The notes: generated by a model from the letters alone, not told the origin. Positions 43,847 through 56,430 are shown, numbered from the stretch's first letter. The stretch is 64,000 bases of DNA from Verticillium longisporum (GCA_019188255.1 JAETXT010000005.1:4464001-4528000); one strand, 5' to 3'. Numbers and translations: made by a program.

Positions 43847-45452
43847 TCAAAAGGAGATAAAGTCGCTCTGCGCCTTGACCTCTGCGTCATCGACCTCGCC
43901 GTCGCCACCGAGAAACTCGTCGACCTCGTCCGAGTCGACATCGTCGCTGTCGGCCACGTCGTCGTCGCTCGACATGTCGGCGTCTTCCTGCTGCTCGCCC
44001 GTCTTCCGCAGGACGCTTGCCCTCTCGCGGTGCAGCAGCTTGCAGCCCTTGGTCTTGCACACCCCCGTGTTGCTAAAGTCGGGACATTCGGACACGTGCC
44101 TCTCGGTGCACTCTTGTCCTGCCTCGCAGAAGCCGTAGAGGCCAAACGGCCGGCACACCAGCGCACCTGGGGACACGTTATTGTGAGCATACGGACACTC
44201 ATGGTTCGCACAGTTGCCCTTGATGAAGTGCAGGCACGTCGGCGTGCGCTGCGGGCACAGATCATGGGACAGGTCGCAATCCTCGCCGTTGGCGCACTTT
44301 CCCTTCTGAAGAAAGTCGCGGCACACCGCCACCTTGGACGCGTCGTGGATGTAACGACAGGTCGGGCCCTTGGGGCAGGAACCTAGAGTCGTTCGGTTAG
44401 TAGCGTTCCCTCCTCCATACTGAAGCCCTCGATCTTGCAAGGGGCTGGGCGCGCGCCTGATGTCACGCGGCGCCGAGGAGAAGTCTAAAAATACCAGTCG
44501 ACGAAAACATGCGGCAAGGCACGTTGACCTTTTTCACGCCCGCATGTCTGTCATGTGTTAGCATATATGCAGTACGGGGGGGCACACATACGGATGGAGT
44601 TTGATCACGCCCTGTCGATACAGGTTGCCATTCTTGCTGCGACGGAAATGAACGCCGCCGACGACGGCAACCTTGGGTGTGGCGCTGGCCGAATGGAGGT
44701 CGCCTGGTAGTTGTGAGCAGGTACGTCCGAGGGGGGGGTGGAGGTGCGAGACGACGTGCCGGCCACTTTGACGAGCTTGCTGCCGTTGCAAGTAACGCGG
44801 AAGCTGATGCCTTGAATATCGATGACGTGTTCTTGACCTGCGTTGGTGAGGTTAGGTTGTGGGTTAGCACGAGCGAAACCAGCCGCGACACGGGGCCCTT
44901 GGCGCTGGTGGAGGTGAGACGTCAGCTGAGAGGCCTCGCGTGCGTTCTGGGACGCGAGCTGCTGTTTTCGGGTGGCCTCGATGGCCTCTGTGCGCTTCTG
45001 GTTCTTTTCCTCAAATACATTCGAGTTGATAAGCTGCATGTTGTGGCGATTTGTTGTCGCGACCCACGAGCCTGAAGCGTTGGAAATGACGGCGTTGGAT
45101 GCCGATTGTACCTCTGCCGTCGGCGTGTGACTGCCGCTGTTCAGGCTTCGATTTCGGTGCACAGGGTCATGTCGGCCGCCGCGATAGGGATGATAGTGAT
45201 GGCTGCTCGACCGAAAGGTGTTGTCTGGTGTGGTTAGAGAGAGGTATCGAAGCCGGTACGTGGATGACAAACGCGAACTGTGAGCAGGTTGAGGGGCTGC
45301 CGGGGACTGCGCGCCGGACTGCTGGCTCTTGTGGCGGTTGATCTTGCCTATGATATTGGTGAGATGGTTCCGTTGATCAAAGATTTATGAGTAGGTAACT
45401 GACCAGCCAGTCTGCTGATCTTGGCTAGAAGTTCCTGCTCTTCTGAAAACAT
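43847..45452 (-). CDS. Five-finger CCCH zinc protein, ZC3H3-like; one frame break
   Basis: Exons 45452-45404, 45347-44592, 44547-44495 and 44382-43847 (introns 56, 44 and 112 bp). The N-terminus is MFSEEQELLAKISRLAGKINRHK, followed by a basic Ser/Gln-rich region. Then comes GGVHFRRSKNGNLYRQGVIK and five C-x7-8-C-x4-5-C-x3-H fingers, from CRMFSSTGSCPKGPTCRYIH to CPDFSNTGVCKTKGCKLLH, and an acidic tail. ZC3H3-type proteins act in mRNA polyadenylation and nuclear export. The frame shifts at a run of eight G at 44731-44738 (C on the coding strand), between SSRTSTPP and the segment leading to SATPKVAVVGG; one missing base restores it. An in-frame 54-bp segment with donor GTGTCG, branch CTAAC and acceptor ACGCAG in exon 2 (near 44840-44895) may be a further intron. 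Confidence 0.85.
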
Positions 45453-46083
45453 ATTGAGACTGCTAGCTGTTGGGATAATGCAATCGGGACTCGAGGAGGA
45501 CGAGAAGTTGCCACGCCTGCTGATGCAATTCCGCTACGATTTTGACAGTCTTTTGCAGCAAGAAATGCGGTCCGAATTTTGTCGAGGTCAGGGTTTCGAG
45601 AGTTGTTTGTGTTGAGGGAAAGTTGCAATGTTGGGTTGACAGAGGAGGGGTGAAAGCCCAAGTACAAGTGACGGAGGCGACTTCAAAGTCGACGCGAAGT
45701 GGGCTGGCAGTCGGATCCACTTTCCTTCCAACCACGCTAATCCTTGGCCCAATCAACAAGCTGCACATCTGCAAGGCTAACAATTGCTGCTGTGTAGGAA
45801 GCTGTCTTTTGTCCCTGCCAACCACTGCTACTGTTCTACCCTCGATCCGCAATACGACCTCACATCATCGGTCTCTTTCCCTCGCTGGTCCGCTCCTTCG
45901 GCGACTGTGGCAATCTAGACCGTCTATATTTCTCGTGAAATCCAACATCTGGGAATTTTCTTCTCTCGAAACCCTCACGTCCCACTTTCGTGCCTACCCA
46001 ACACGCTCCCATAACCTCGCAACAAACCTCACCCAGCAAACACCACCAGCCCAGAAGCACACCGCTTCTCTCCCACCGCCGTC
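45453..46083. promoter_or_regulatory. Divergent promoter region, CCCH gene / THO subunit 7
   Basis: 631 bp between outward-facing starts of two mRNA-processing genes. No distinct element was recognised; the part just before 46084 is C/A-rich as expected for a fungal leader. Confidence 0.45.
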
Positions 46084-47157
46084 ATGTCGTCCTGGGAGCT
46101 CCTCAACGACGCCGAAGAAAACGAACTCCACAAATCCCGCCTCCTGAACATCGAGGAGAAGCCCCTCAAGCGCATCACCAAGCGCCTCGCGGCCATCTCC
46201 ACCATTATCGCCACCAAGGCCGCCCAGCAACCCACGCCACCCCCCGACGCCGGCACCGCCGATGCCAACGCCGCCTCTGCGTCCACCGACCCGGGGGCCC
46301 TGTATCGCGAGCGCGCCCTGCTCCGGGAAGACCTGGCCCTCGACTTTGCCGCCTTTGACAGCAGCATCGCGCGCCTGCAGTTCCTCCTCGACGCCAACGA
46401 GCGCGAGCGCGCCCGCTACGCCGCCGACCAGCAGCGCATCCTCGACGAGTGCCAGGCCGTCCGCGACAACAACGCCGCCCTGCGCGCGCGCCTCGACGTC
46501 GCGCGCGGCACGCTGCGCCAGCGCAAGGAGTTTGACCGCCTCGCCGACGACATTACCAACAAGAGCATGCTGCGGCCGCGGGACGACCAGCGGGTCGCGC
46601 TGCAGAAGCTCGAGGAGGAGTGCGCCGGGCTCGAGCGCGAGAGCGAGACGTACAACGACACGTGGGGCGAGCGGAAGGAGCAGTTTGCCAGGATCATGGA
46701 CGAGGCCATGCGGCTGCGGCGACAGATTCGCGACGAGAAGGAGGAGGTCGAGCGCAGGGAGGGCATGAACGAGGATGGCGAGGAGGACGGCGAGGTGTCG
46801 AGGGCGGGAGGCAGTCGGGGCACGACGCCGAGGCCCGCTGGCGAAGCTGGCACGTCGAGACCGAACGGCACGAGCGGTGGCAGGACGCCGGCGCCGGAGA
46901 GCCAAGCGGAGGAGGGACATGGGCTGAAGCCGCGGCCGGAGGGGCTCGGGAGTCTGTCGCGTGGCGGCAGCCTGGCGCCCAGCCAGGCGGGCACGCCACG
47001 TCATCAGGTAGATGACGATGGCGACGATGATATTGAGGAAGGCGAGGACGTCGAGATGGATGACTCGCGGCAGACGAATGCCCATAATTCGGGCGCTGCC
47101 ACGCCTCAGATCACGGTGGCTGCGCCAGGCGGCGACAGCATGGAGGTCGACAGCTAG
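46084..47157 (+). CDS. THO complex subunit 7 (THOC7/Mft1-like)
   Basis: Intronless, 357 aa. Opens with MSSWELLNDAEENELHKSRLLNIEEKPLKRITKRL, the conserved THOC7 start, followed from about residue 75 by a long heptad-rich coiled coil (ALLREDLALDFAAFDSSIARLQFLLDAN and onward to ~225). The C-terminal ~130 residues are disordered, acidic and Gly/Ser/Thr-rich, ending SMEVDS. THO couples transcription elongation to mRNP assembly and export. The start lies just after a C/A-rich leader, and no upstream in-frame ATG precedes it. The neighbour on the left is another mRNA-processing gene in divergent orientation. Confidence 0.88.
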   Translation: MSSWELLNDAEENELHKSRLLNIEEKPLKRITKRLAAISTIIATKAAQQPTPPPDAGTADANAASASTDPGALYRERALLREDLALDFAAFDSSIARLQFLLDANERERARYAADQQRILDECQAVRDNNAALRARLDVARGTLRQRKEFDRLADDITNKSMLRPRDDQRVALQKLEEECAGLERESETYNDTWGERKEQFARIMDEAMRLRRQIRDEKEEVERREGMNEDGEEDGEVSRAGGSRGTTPRPAGEAGTSRPNGTSGGRTPAPESQAEEGHGLKPRPEGLGSLSRGGSLAPSQAGTPRHQVDDDGDDDIEEGEDVEMDDSRQTNAHNSGAATPQITVAAPGGDSMEVDS

Positions 47158-47310
47158 GACATGTCGAAATCGACTTTACTTGACTTTGCCACGAGACTTA
47201 GTGTTTCTGACGTCGGACAGTCAGGACCCCTTCCCATCATGTAGAAAGACCGCCTCGTTCCATGATGCATGTTCTGAATACAAGTTTCCACGCTTTCATC
47301 CCCCCATTAT

Positions 47311-47830
47311 TTAAGCAATGCCGTTGCGAACAGTGTTCTGTGCCTCCTGGCCCTTGGTCAACGCCACCCTCGCAAGCTCCAACTCCTCAGCAGGCGTGCC
47401 GTTGCTCTCCGCCAGCGCAATCTGCTCCTCGAGCTTGGTCGTCGCGTCGCCGATGCGCTCCTTGATGCGGGGGAACACGTTCTCCGTCTCGACAACAGCC
47501 TGCTTCTACATGGACGTCAGCCGTGAATCCAATCAACCAGCGCTCCCACCAACCGAGGGCAAGCAGCGACGACTCTTTTGCTCTCAGGCTGATCCCTTCC
47601 AGGAGGCGGCACTCAATGCTCGATGCAGGTCATGTAGGGGGAAAGCTTACCAGCTGCTTCAGCATGTGCGCGCGGTTGCCATCCTCGTCTGGCAGGCCAG
47701 ACTGCACCTCGGCCTCGAGCGTCGTGACCTTGCCCTGCTGCTGGATGAGCTCCTGCTCATACGAGATCTCCTCGCGCAGGAGGCGGGTGACGGCCTGCGT
47801 GGCAATGGCGAGCTGCGAAGGGGCGGGCAT
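47311..47830 (-). CDS. Tubulin-binding cofactor A (TBCA/Rbl2)
   Basis: Exon 1 is 47830-47651 (60 codons, MPAPSQLAIATQAVTRLLREE...HMLKQL), then an intron of ~147 bp from GTAAGC, and exon 2 (QAVVETENVFPRIKERIGDATTKLEEQI...) to a stop at 47311, for 123 or 124 aa. This is the small three-helix chaperone that captures beta-tubulin during folding. The acceptor is a TAGAAG tandem (NAGNAG type): exon 2 may begin at 47505 or 47502, adding or omitting one Lys. It is convergent with the THO gene, 153 bp apart. Confidence 0.93.
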
Positions 47831-49098
47831 CGTTGCAGGGACTGTCTGTCTGCGCCGGGTTGTGTGGTTATTTTTTTTTCTTGGGGAGTGCGGGAACAGG
47901 AGGAACGAGTGCTAGGTGGAAGTCAAAAGCGTGGATGCGGGGTCGTCAACGGAGCGATGCGCGATCAGCGGTTTGACGGGCGGGCGGAAAATGGCGTTCG
48001 AGTCTAATGCAGGAACCAAAGGTGGAGTTGCTTCTCTAGAATGGAGGGGGACAAAGAGCAAACGAGAAAGAACTATAGCGCCGGGAAGAGATGGCCCTTT
48101 TTGTGCTTTTCGTTTGGATGAACAGGGCAGGTCTGGATGTTGGTTATTGCTGGGAAAAATGAAGAGGCAAGCAAGGAACAGGCTGATGCGAAGATGCTCC
48201 AGCTGTGGAGGGGCGCGTCTATTCAACCCACAGCGGATGATGTCAGGTTGTCAAGGGTCTTTCTTGGATGACTACTGGCTCGCGGAGTCGTAGTGTTTGC
48301 GATTGATAGAAACACCGTGCTTGTTGGCTCCGGGTTGGAAGCATGCCAAGTAGACACAGCCGTTCATTCTACGCATGCCAATCCCTGAAGTTCCTCTGAA
48401 TATACACAGGCTGAGACGAACTAGCTCTCCCGCGTAAGGCTTTCTTTCCATGACACTAGTCTACGAGTCAACAAAGCCGCAATGAAGGTTGACGGATTAG
48501 AACGACTAACAACATATTAAAGCCATTTGTTGTCGTTGTCTCAGCCGGCAACCCATCGATGCAGCTTCCAGAGACTCTGTCGATCTCGCTCAACACCGAG
48601 CAGCGCGACCTCAGATTGCAACATCACAACATGATCCATAGCGTCAAGCTAACATCCTGTATTAACCACACGGCTACAAGAGGTATCCTACCATTCATGC
48701 CTTCAACAAATCCAACAAACCCTATCCAACAGCCTCGCTCAGACAGCACAAAGAAACGATGCCGCTCGAACAGTTTCTATCTGCAGGCCATGCTTTTCAT
48801 CTCTCCCCAGCTCACCCCGTTCGCCTGACAGCCATCCTCTTGACATCCTTCGCAATCAATCAGTCGTCCCGTGCCGTGGTATCGAAAAAGTCCCTTCTCG
48901 ACGGGAATAACGCCCCCAACGCCGCATCGTCCAGGCCTCAGAGCCTGAGCCGAGTAAAAACGGTCCGAGTAGTAATACAAGTCCAGGCATGATGAGGATC
49001 CGCGCGCCAAAGAAATAAAAAAGGGTCGTCATCTTTTCGCGCGTCCGTCATGATGCACATTACTCCCAGGCCAGCCAGCCAGCACTCGCCTTGCTCGT
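47831..49098. other. Intergenic between cofactor A and RAD21
   Basis: 1.27 kb containing the cofactor A promoter and the RAD21 3' flank. Short plus-strand ORFs lack recognisable content. No RNA gene is seen. Confidence 0.5.
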
Positions 49099-51106
49099 TC
49101 ACGCACCAACGGCAACGGCCTGTGCGCTGACGGCGGCTGGTGATGGCTCACGCTGCTCAGCCTCGTCGGCAACTTGCTCCTCCTCGGCGATCTCGCCGCC
49201 AGCCTCGCGCTCAGCCCACGCGCCCCAGAGGCCACGCTTGCCGCGGACACGGATGGGAGCGCCGAGGGCATCACCCTGCTCGATCTTGATGGCATCCTTC
49301 GTTGCGAGCACGAGGCACTCGAAGAACATCTTGGTCGCGTCGGCTTTGGTGGTGCGCTTCTCGGGGAGGAGATCCTGGAAGACAACGGACGTCTTGCTGC
49401 GCTTCTCGTCGTCGTTCTCGGCGTCGGCGCCGAAGAGGTCGCGAAGAATGTGTACGGCATGCTTGGTGCCGAGCGACACAGGCCCGCTGTCCTGAGGGTG
49501 GACGATGGGGGCGACCGTGTCATCGAAAGCGGGTATCGTGTTACCCTCAATCTCGCCGGTCTGGCCATCATCATCACCCATCTGGAAGCCCATGTCGTCG
49601 TCATCGGCAGCGATCTCGAGTACCGTGCCGTCATCGGCCACGATGCTAGATCTGTTGAGGCCAGCATCGCCAACAGCAAAGTCGTCGTCCTCGCCGATTT
49701 CCAGGCGCGGAGACTTGGATGCAGCGTTGTCATTGTCGCTCTCCATATCAGCAATCCCGCTGTCGCGTTTCCTCTTGAGCTCTGGCGCGCGTCCAGGTCC
49801 GAAAGACAGCAGGCCCCGCAGTTCAGGAGCCCAGGCCGCACTACGACCGTCGAGCAAGATGTTGGAGACGAATCCACCGCTCTTCTGCATGTCAACCAGA
49901 GCCAGAACGAAAGGATCCCTTGGCAGGAAGGACTGAGGCTTCAGGATATTATCGCGATTCGCCTGCTGTTCCTTAATGGCATTGCTGGACAGCATGGTCT
50001 GGTCGTCTGGAACTAGCACCTTTCTCTTCCTCGCCCTTTGCGTGTGACGCACCAGAGACTGATCTTGTTCTTCGGTTGGCTCGTAGAGGTCCACGTTCTG
50101 CCATTGAGAAACTTCCTCGTTCAGTCTCGCAGTTATGTCCTCGTCAATGTCGGAGAGGGGCGACTCAGAGATGCGCGCACGGTTGATGTCCGGTTGAGCC
50201 AAAGGAGCGGGAAGCTCGGAGTGATCGACGTCGTTGAAGTGGAAGTCGGCATCATCCATGCCCATGGTAACGTCACCGTCATTGTCGGCAATACGTGGCT
50301 CTCCATCACCGAAGTCGAGGGCCAGGGACTCCTCGCGGCCCGGTAGGTCCTTTTGACGGGCGGTCACATCCAGCTCGCTGAACACGTCGTCCTCTGCTGG
50401 TCGCGCATCTGGCGCGTCACGACCCATTTCGATGGTGTTCTCTATCCTGGTAAGGTCGTCGTCCCCATCGCCAAAGTCAAGGTCCAGCTCGATCATGTCG
50501 CCATCGCCCATGACCAGGTCGATGTCCATTGGCGTGGAGTCCTGGAGGAATTGGCTGTTGTTGAAATCCTCCTGCAAGTTGATGTCGCGGTTGCTGGCGC
50601 GTCCTTTGCGGCCCATGGGCTGCGCGATGACATCGTCGCCGAGTTGCGAGAGAAGCCAGGTGGCGTCAGGTGCAGGCGGCAGCTCGAGGTTGTCGTGAGG
50701 CGTGATTTTATCGGGAAGCATCAGCGCTTCGCGGTTGGTGATGTGCAAGGTGCCCACTGGAATGTCCTGGTTGTCACTGGAGGGCAATGCCTGCGCGAGT
50801 TAGTCAACGTGACGCGTCCAAAACGCGATTATGACCACATACCATTTTGATCTTCATAGAAGCTTCATTGCAGTCATCGAGGAGGTACCGGGCTTTCCGG
50901 CTGTAGATCCTGACGACACCGAGCAAAAGCTGACCACTGAGGCGGAGAGCCATGGGTGCCTGCGACGGCATGATGATGGCCTCAACACTATCCTGGAGGT
51001 TGGATTGAAGGATGTGTGTCTTGGAGAGGCGCTTCTCGAGATTGGCCGACAGCCATACTCGAGCGAGCGGGCCGCTCTTCTGCAGCAAAGCCTCTGAGTA
51101 GAACAT
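49099..51106 (-). CDS. rad21: Cohesin kleisin subunit Rad21/Scc1
   Basis: Exon 1 is 51106-50843 (88 codons), intron 50842-50791 (52 bp, branch CTAAC), exon 2 50790-49099; 651 aa. The N-terminal kleisin domain starts [29 protein letters not shown] and includes [30 protein letters not shown], the part that binds Smc3. The middle is acidic and disordered, with likely separase or phosphorylation targets, and contains [14 protein letters not shown]. The C-terminal winged-helix region is [19 protein letters not shown], which binds Smc1. Ends with an acidic/Ala-rich tail. Rad21 closes the cohesin ring holding sister chromatids. No frame problem in this gene. Confidence 0.95.
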
Positions 51107-53323
51107 GGCGGCAGCGAGCGTCTGATGGGGCCTTGAGCGGCGAGGATGAAACTAGTGGAAGCGACGCAAGCCAGATGCAAAGCAAGCAATGCAGCTGAGT
51201 ATACGTGCAAGAAAGTTCAGACGCGCCCAGGGTGGACGTCGGTGGGTTGAAGTCGATGCGGGTGAGGACGCGATGTGCCGAGTCGTGGGTGGCGGAAGGT
51301 GGAAACAGTGTAGCGCGATATTGTGGAGGTTTGGTGACTAAGCGCGCGCGTCTTCTTCGGGTGGAATCGGTCTATCGAAGACAGTCTTGTTCGAGGCGCG
51401 TAACAATGGGTGCGCACAATCTCTTCGCAGCCAGTATTTTTCGCCTGTGGCGCGTAGTGATGTTGCGACGAAAGCGATGGTGATGTTGAGCAAGTGAGTC
51501 GTCGCGCGATGCTAGGGTGTTGGAGGGATAGCCAGGAAAGAATGAGCAGGAGGGGAGGGGCGTTGGGGGGGTGAGCAAGAGTCGGTCGCTTCATCAACGA
51601 ACCATCCCGGGACATGCCAAAATGACGGGGCTGGGGGATCCAGGGGCAGCTTCTTATTGGCCGGAACGATTCTCTAGGTGACACCAGCCACAGCACGTGA
51701 CTGATCCCACGATTATGTAATGTGGAGCTCAAGCACGGCCCAAATGTCTGGAAGCAGATCACCCCACTGCAAACGTCAATGGCCGCATTGCATTCGCTTC
51801 CTCACGAGGCAGGCTACTTCATCGGAATCGGCCGTTACAGGTAATAGGTATTTGTGTTGACAGACAATCGTGTTGATTTAGGCAATAAATCTCTATCTTT
51901 CATAAAATTAATTATGTTATTTAGCTGCATGAATTCTCTGGCAGAAATAGTTGTCTCGGCTTCTACCTTGTGCATCTCAACCTAGGTACTCAAGAACATT
52001 CAGACATTGGTGCAATCTATAAATGCAAGCCTTTCATATTGCTTTTCGCACTCAACTTTTTTGCAAAGCCATTCTTCATATAATCTTTCAGGCATTTCCC
52101 AGACTTGGTTTGTTTTAATCTCAAACGAATAGTGCACTCATAGATTACACCATGTGCCGATCTCAAAATTATTCCGTGTCCACTCTTTGACTTACACGCT
52201 GGTCTTTGTTGCCAATGCACGATGGTTCTGGTAGACCCAGTTAGTTCTCCATAAGATCCTAGAACGTCCTGTGTAGTCTCAATTTTCGTGGATAACAACT
52301 GGGGTTCAAGCTTCTCCAGGCAACACTTGAGGAGAAAGTGGAACAGAAGGACCCAGGCAGCAGAATACCTAGCTTGGCGACAGCCCATTCTGCTGTGAAA
52401 ATGTAACCGCATCTGGGGTTTGCTATGCGGCAACTAGGCATCACTCGGACCTGTACGTTATGTTGTCATTTACTACATTGCGGGGTTGATTCGTGTGTTG
52501 CCGGTAGAAGCTCCGTCGTAGATCTGGTGAGAGTTATTGGCTGGCAATCTTCGTCATGTCACATCGGGTTAGCAATAGGCATTCCTTGTAAGGAACATGG
52601 TATGTTGCAATCATCGAATGGCTAGACCTATCGTCGCATCATCGCCCACATAATCCAAAGATACTCACATTTGCCCTGTCTACCACCTTGTCAAGTCAAC
52701 AGCCGTTCCATGTATTCAATCTTGTATCCATGACCAAGCATCATAGCCTCAATAATGCAGCGGGTGTGCTGACCGCAGTGTGCGTGTGTGCGGAGTTTTC
52801 CAGTAGAAGGTGTAATTTGCTGGGAGCGCCCAACTCGTCGTCATTTTGATCCCCCTTTGCTCTATGCACCCAGCTCACTAGTCTGGCCTGTTGTCAACTC
52901 AAGAGAAGAGGACCGAGTTTTCTGCTCTCAGTCTCAAACTAAGTGATGTCATGGTCATCATACCAGTCAGCCGTACTCCTCGGTCTTGCAAGGTTCGACG
53001 TTTGCCCCTGAAGATTCAAGGTTGGGTGTCCACGGAGAAAGTTGCCCTGAAAGGAACTTCTGTTCTCTTACCGTCTCGGACTCTTGCTTCGAGCTACATG
53101 GTTCTACTATTTCTTTCTCGTGGAATGCTTTTGACGGAGCACCATGTGTTTACTTGACAACTACTCATGTTTCTGTCGCTTCTTCGAGTGCTGAACTACC
53201 TCTCTGACTGACCATCAATCACAAAGTTAACGTTACGGTGACTTGTACCTTGTAAGCTTTTGTTGACAATACTTCTACGTAAAAGTCACGACCAGATGGT
53301 CCTCCGGCCCATTACCTCTGACT
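51107..53323. other. 2.2-kb gene-free stretch between RAD21 and GT15 genes
   Basis: It begins with the RAD21 promoter. A markedly AT-rich patch spans about 51835-52280, unlike most of the window, with no ORF of interest in it. The right part becomes the GT15 promoter. Nothing else is recognised. Confidence 0.5.
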
Positions 53324-54886
53324 ATGGCCATCTTCAGTACTTACAGCCTCCACGTCCGCCGCCTCTTCCGCCGACTGCCACTCCGATACATACTCCCCCT
53401 CTTCCTCCTCGCCATTATCGAGTCCTATCTTCACTGGCGCTCCTTCCTCGTCCACCGCCCATCGGCTCCCCTCGATGTTCCCTTCGCAACCTCTTGCCGC
53501 GAGCCCGACCTGTCCGCCCCGCGCGAAGATGCCGTCCTCGTGATGATGGCGCGGAACTCGGAGCGCGAGCAGGCCCGGCATACCATCGAATCCCTCGAGC
53601 GACACTTCAATCGGTGGTACCAGTATCCAATCATCTTCTTCAACGATGAAAAGTGGGAGCCAGAATTCATCGACGCCATACGGGGGTCCACGGCCGCCAA
53701 CGTCAGTTTCGAAGTCATCCCGCCCGAAGCATGGGGGTTTCCCGAGGGCATGGACGTCGACGCGGCGCGCGCAGCGATGGAAGAACAGAGGGAGAAGAAG
53801 ATCTTTCACGGCGGGCTGGAGGGGTATCACCACATGTGCCGCTTCTACTCGGGGTACGTCGTCACTCTCTTCTTCTTCATCTCTACCAAATACGAGCGAG
53901 CGCGAGTTTTCCACCAACACTCTCAACTTGGGGGGTTCAGTTTCGAGAAGCCGTCCGTTTCGCTGCCCTTCGCTCCCATTCGTCTCTGCACAGGGAATCG
54001 CTAATCAGCATGCCGACAAACACAGCCAGCTCTACAACCTCGACGTCATGCAGCCGTACCGTTGGTACTGGCGCCTCGACCCGGACACGGACTTTTACTG
54101 CGCCCTGACCTATGACCCGTTCGCCGAAATGGCACGCACCGGCAAGGTCTACGGCTATACCATTGCCCTCCGGGAACTGCTCAACACGGTGCCGTCGCTG
54201 TTTGCGCGCACGAGCGCCTACAAGGAGGCCAGGGGCCTGCCGTCACTGGGGCTGTGGCGGGCCACCGTCAACGCGGCCGTGCTGCCGTGGCCGCTGAGGG
54301 AATGGCTGGGCATGTTCCTCGACAACAGGGACCGGCGCGGGGATTCGTGGAGCGGGTGTCACTACTGGAGCAACTTTGAGATTGGGGACATGAACTTTTT
54401 CAGAGACCGGCGGTATCAGGACTACTTTGAGGCGATGGATGAGGCGGGGGGGTTCTTCTTTGAGAGGGTACGTTTTCGCTGTCTGTGATGTGTCTGCTGT
54501 CGGAACAAGTCCGTCTGGGGGGGAAAGTTGCTGGGGAAGTTGCCGGCGGAAGAATTGGCAGAGTGTTTCTGGCTGACAATTGGCAGTGGGGGGATGCGCC
54601 TATTCATTCCCTAGGTGTGGCGATGCTGCTCGAACCTTCACAGGTGCACCACTTTGAGGACATTGGATACCGCCATGGAGAGTTCCACCAGTGCCCTGAT
54701 AATGCGCCTGGAGGACAGCTGTTGTCTTCGGAAACACTGAACGGCTTGAAGGGGAGCGTGGAGAGAGAAGGCGGCATCGGGTGTCGATGTGATTGCGGCG
54801 ACAAGAAGGTGCGCAACTTTCAATCTGTGTGTATGGATCAACTCAAGGCCCCAACAACACCGGGGAGATCGTCATGGCTGCCTTAG
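53324..54886 (+). CDS. GT15 alpha-1,2-mannosyltransferase (KRE2/MNT1/KTR family)
   Basis: Exons 53324-53853, 54026-54467 and 54587-54886, introns 172 and 119 bp, 423 aa. It is a type II Golgi protein: a short basic tail, a membrane anchor (LRYILPLFLLAIIESYLHW), then the lumenal catalytic domain. Family motifs are AVLVMMARNSE, HHMCRFYSG, YRWYWRLDPDTDFYC, FEIGDMNFFR and WGDAPIHSLGVAML, ending GEFHQCP. The splice choice at the first junction (acceptor ACACAG at 54025) joins YSG to QLYNLDVMQPY in frame and preserves the spacing of the family. These enzymes extend O-linked and outer-chain N-linked mannose on wall and secreted proteins. The last ~55 residues are cysteine-containing (CRCDCGDKK). Confidence 0.92.
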
Positions 54887-55133
54887 AGTGGCAGCAAGTA
54901 ATGCACTTCTGCTTGGATGATCTGATTTTGAGATTGTGCACATGGCTGTTGTAACAGCCCCTTGGGCCCTGAGAATGGATACCACCTGCATGCAGACTAT
55001 ATGCCAGAATACTCGAATGGCAGCCTCTAGATCCTAACCACAATCACCGCCGTCTATCCAAACTCCCTATTGATACATTGGTCATTACGCACTGCTAGAT
55101 GGAAGAAAATAAAGAACAGAGAGGGGCACGGTT

Positions 55134-56430
55134 CTAATTCGTAAAGCCCTCGTCGTCGTCTTCCGAGTCGTACTTACCCTGGTAGTCGCCGAGCAGAATG
55201 TCATCCACGCCAAGGCCGGTCGGCGAATTTCTGATCCACTCCGTCTCGACGCGGAAGAAGATCCACACCCAGCGGCGGAAGACCTCGAGGAACTGAATGA
55301 GGAAGATGGAGCTCTCGAAATCCGTCAGGCGGTCAAGGTGGGGGCTCAGCTTGAGGGCCCAGGTGCACCGCAGCATGAGGTCGAGGCCCATGACGAGGTA
55401 GTAGACGAGCGGTGGGTAGAAGAGCAGACGGCGCCGCAGGCCAAAGGGGTGGTCGGGGGCGCTGCGCTCGCGGGCCGGGGCGAAGAGGGTGAGGTCCCAA
55501 TCCTTGGTGACGTCCCAGTAGAACGAGTAGAGCGAGTTGAGCAGGACGGCGGCGAGCCAGGCGCGGTTGAGGCCCGGCTTGGGCTGGTCGGCGGGCAGGC
55601 TGCGCTGGATGGCGCTCAGGATGATGACAGGGAATGCGGTCGAGTACTTGGCGGCGTTGGCCAGGTGCTGGCCGCCCCAGCCGGTGGACTCCTTGTAGGG
55701 GGCGCGGCGGACGCGGAAGTACTCAGTCAGGCTCTGGCGCAGACGAATGGCGCTCGGATCGGCCATGATAAGGGGCACTATGACGGGGCCGCCGCAGCCG
55801 CGATCGGGGCGGGCCGTGGAGGCGCCGGTGGGGGTGAAGAACATGCAGAGGGTGACGTAAAGGTCTGCGAGAACCTTGGCGTAGCTGGTCAGGGCATCGG
55901 CCAGGAGAATGTCGCCAAACTTGCCGTCCTGCGCCTGGGCGATGCCGCCAATGCTGACGCGGCGCAAGGTCTGGAGAAAGCGAGTGCGGCCATGGTGGGT
56001 AAAGGTCCGCAAGGGGAAGAAGAAGACGCCGACCGTGGCCACGAGGAAGGTCATGGGCATCCAGTCATATTGAATAACCAGTTCGGGGTTTCGGCGGGTG
56101 AAGAGCCAGAATATCGTGATAGAAAAGGAGAAGAGGGCCGAGAGGACGGTGGCCAGGCGGTAGGTCGACAGGTGATGTGCCGGTTGCGTCACGGAGGTTC
56201 TCGCGGGGTATTTAATGAGGGAGGGCACATCGATCTTGGCTCGCGTAAGGTACTGGAGGTTGATGCCCCAGCCCCAGACAGCTGGAGGGGTCAGCATGAA
56301 AGTGGAAAGGAGGGGGGCTCATGGCCATGTCTGACGTACCCAGGATGATGATGAAGCCAACGCGATATGGCAGGGGAAAGGTCAGGCTGAAGGAGTCTAG
56401 GCCCGACTCGACCTTGGGGTCACCGTCCAT
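55134..56430 (-). CDS. EXS-domain Golgi membrane protein, ERD1-like
   Basis: Exon 1 is 56430-56340 (MDGDPKVESGLDSFSLTFPLPYR...), intron 56339-56282 (58 bp), exon 2 56281-55134; 412 aa. Several hydrophobic helices follow the start, and the second half is an EXS domain (AKYSTAFPVIILSAIQ, AWLAAVLLNSLYSFYWDVTKDWDL, FIQFLEVFRRWVWIFFRVETEW-like segments). There is no SPX domain, so it fits the short ERD1 group, not the phosphate-transporter XPR1/SYG1 group. Yeast Erd1 works at the Golgi in phosphate recycling and retention of ER lumenal and glycosylation enzymes. That is a loose functional link with the mannosyltransferase next door (tail to tail, 247 bp apart). Confidence 0.87.

Noticed and set aside
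55338..56348. 336-aa plus-strand open frame
   Set aside because: Antisense to the ERD1-like gene, no motif.
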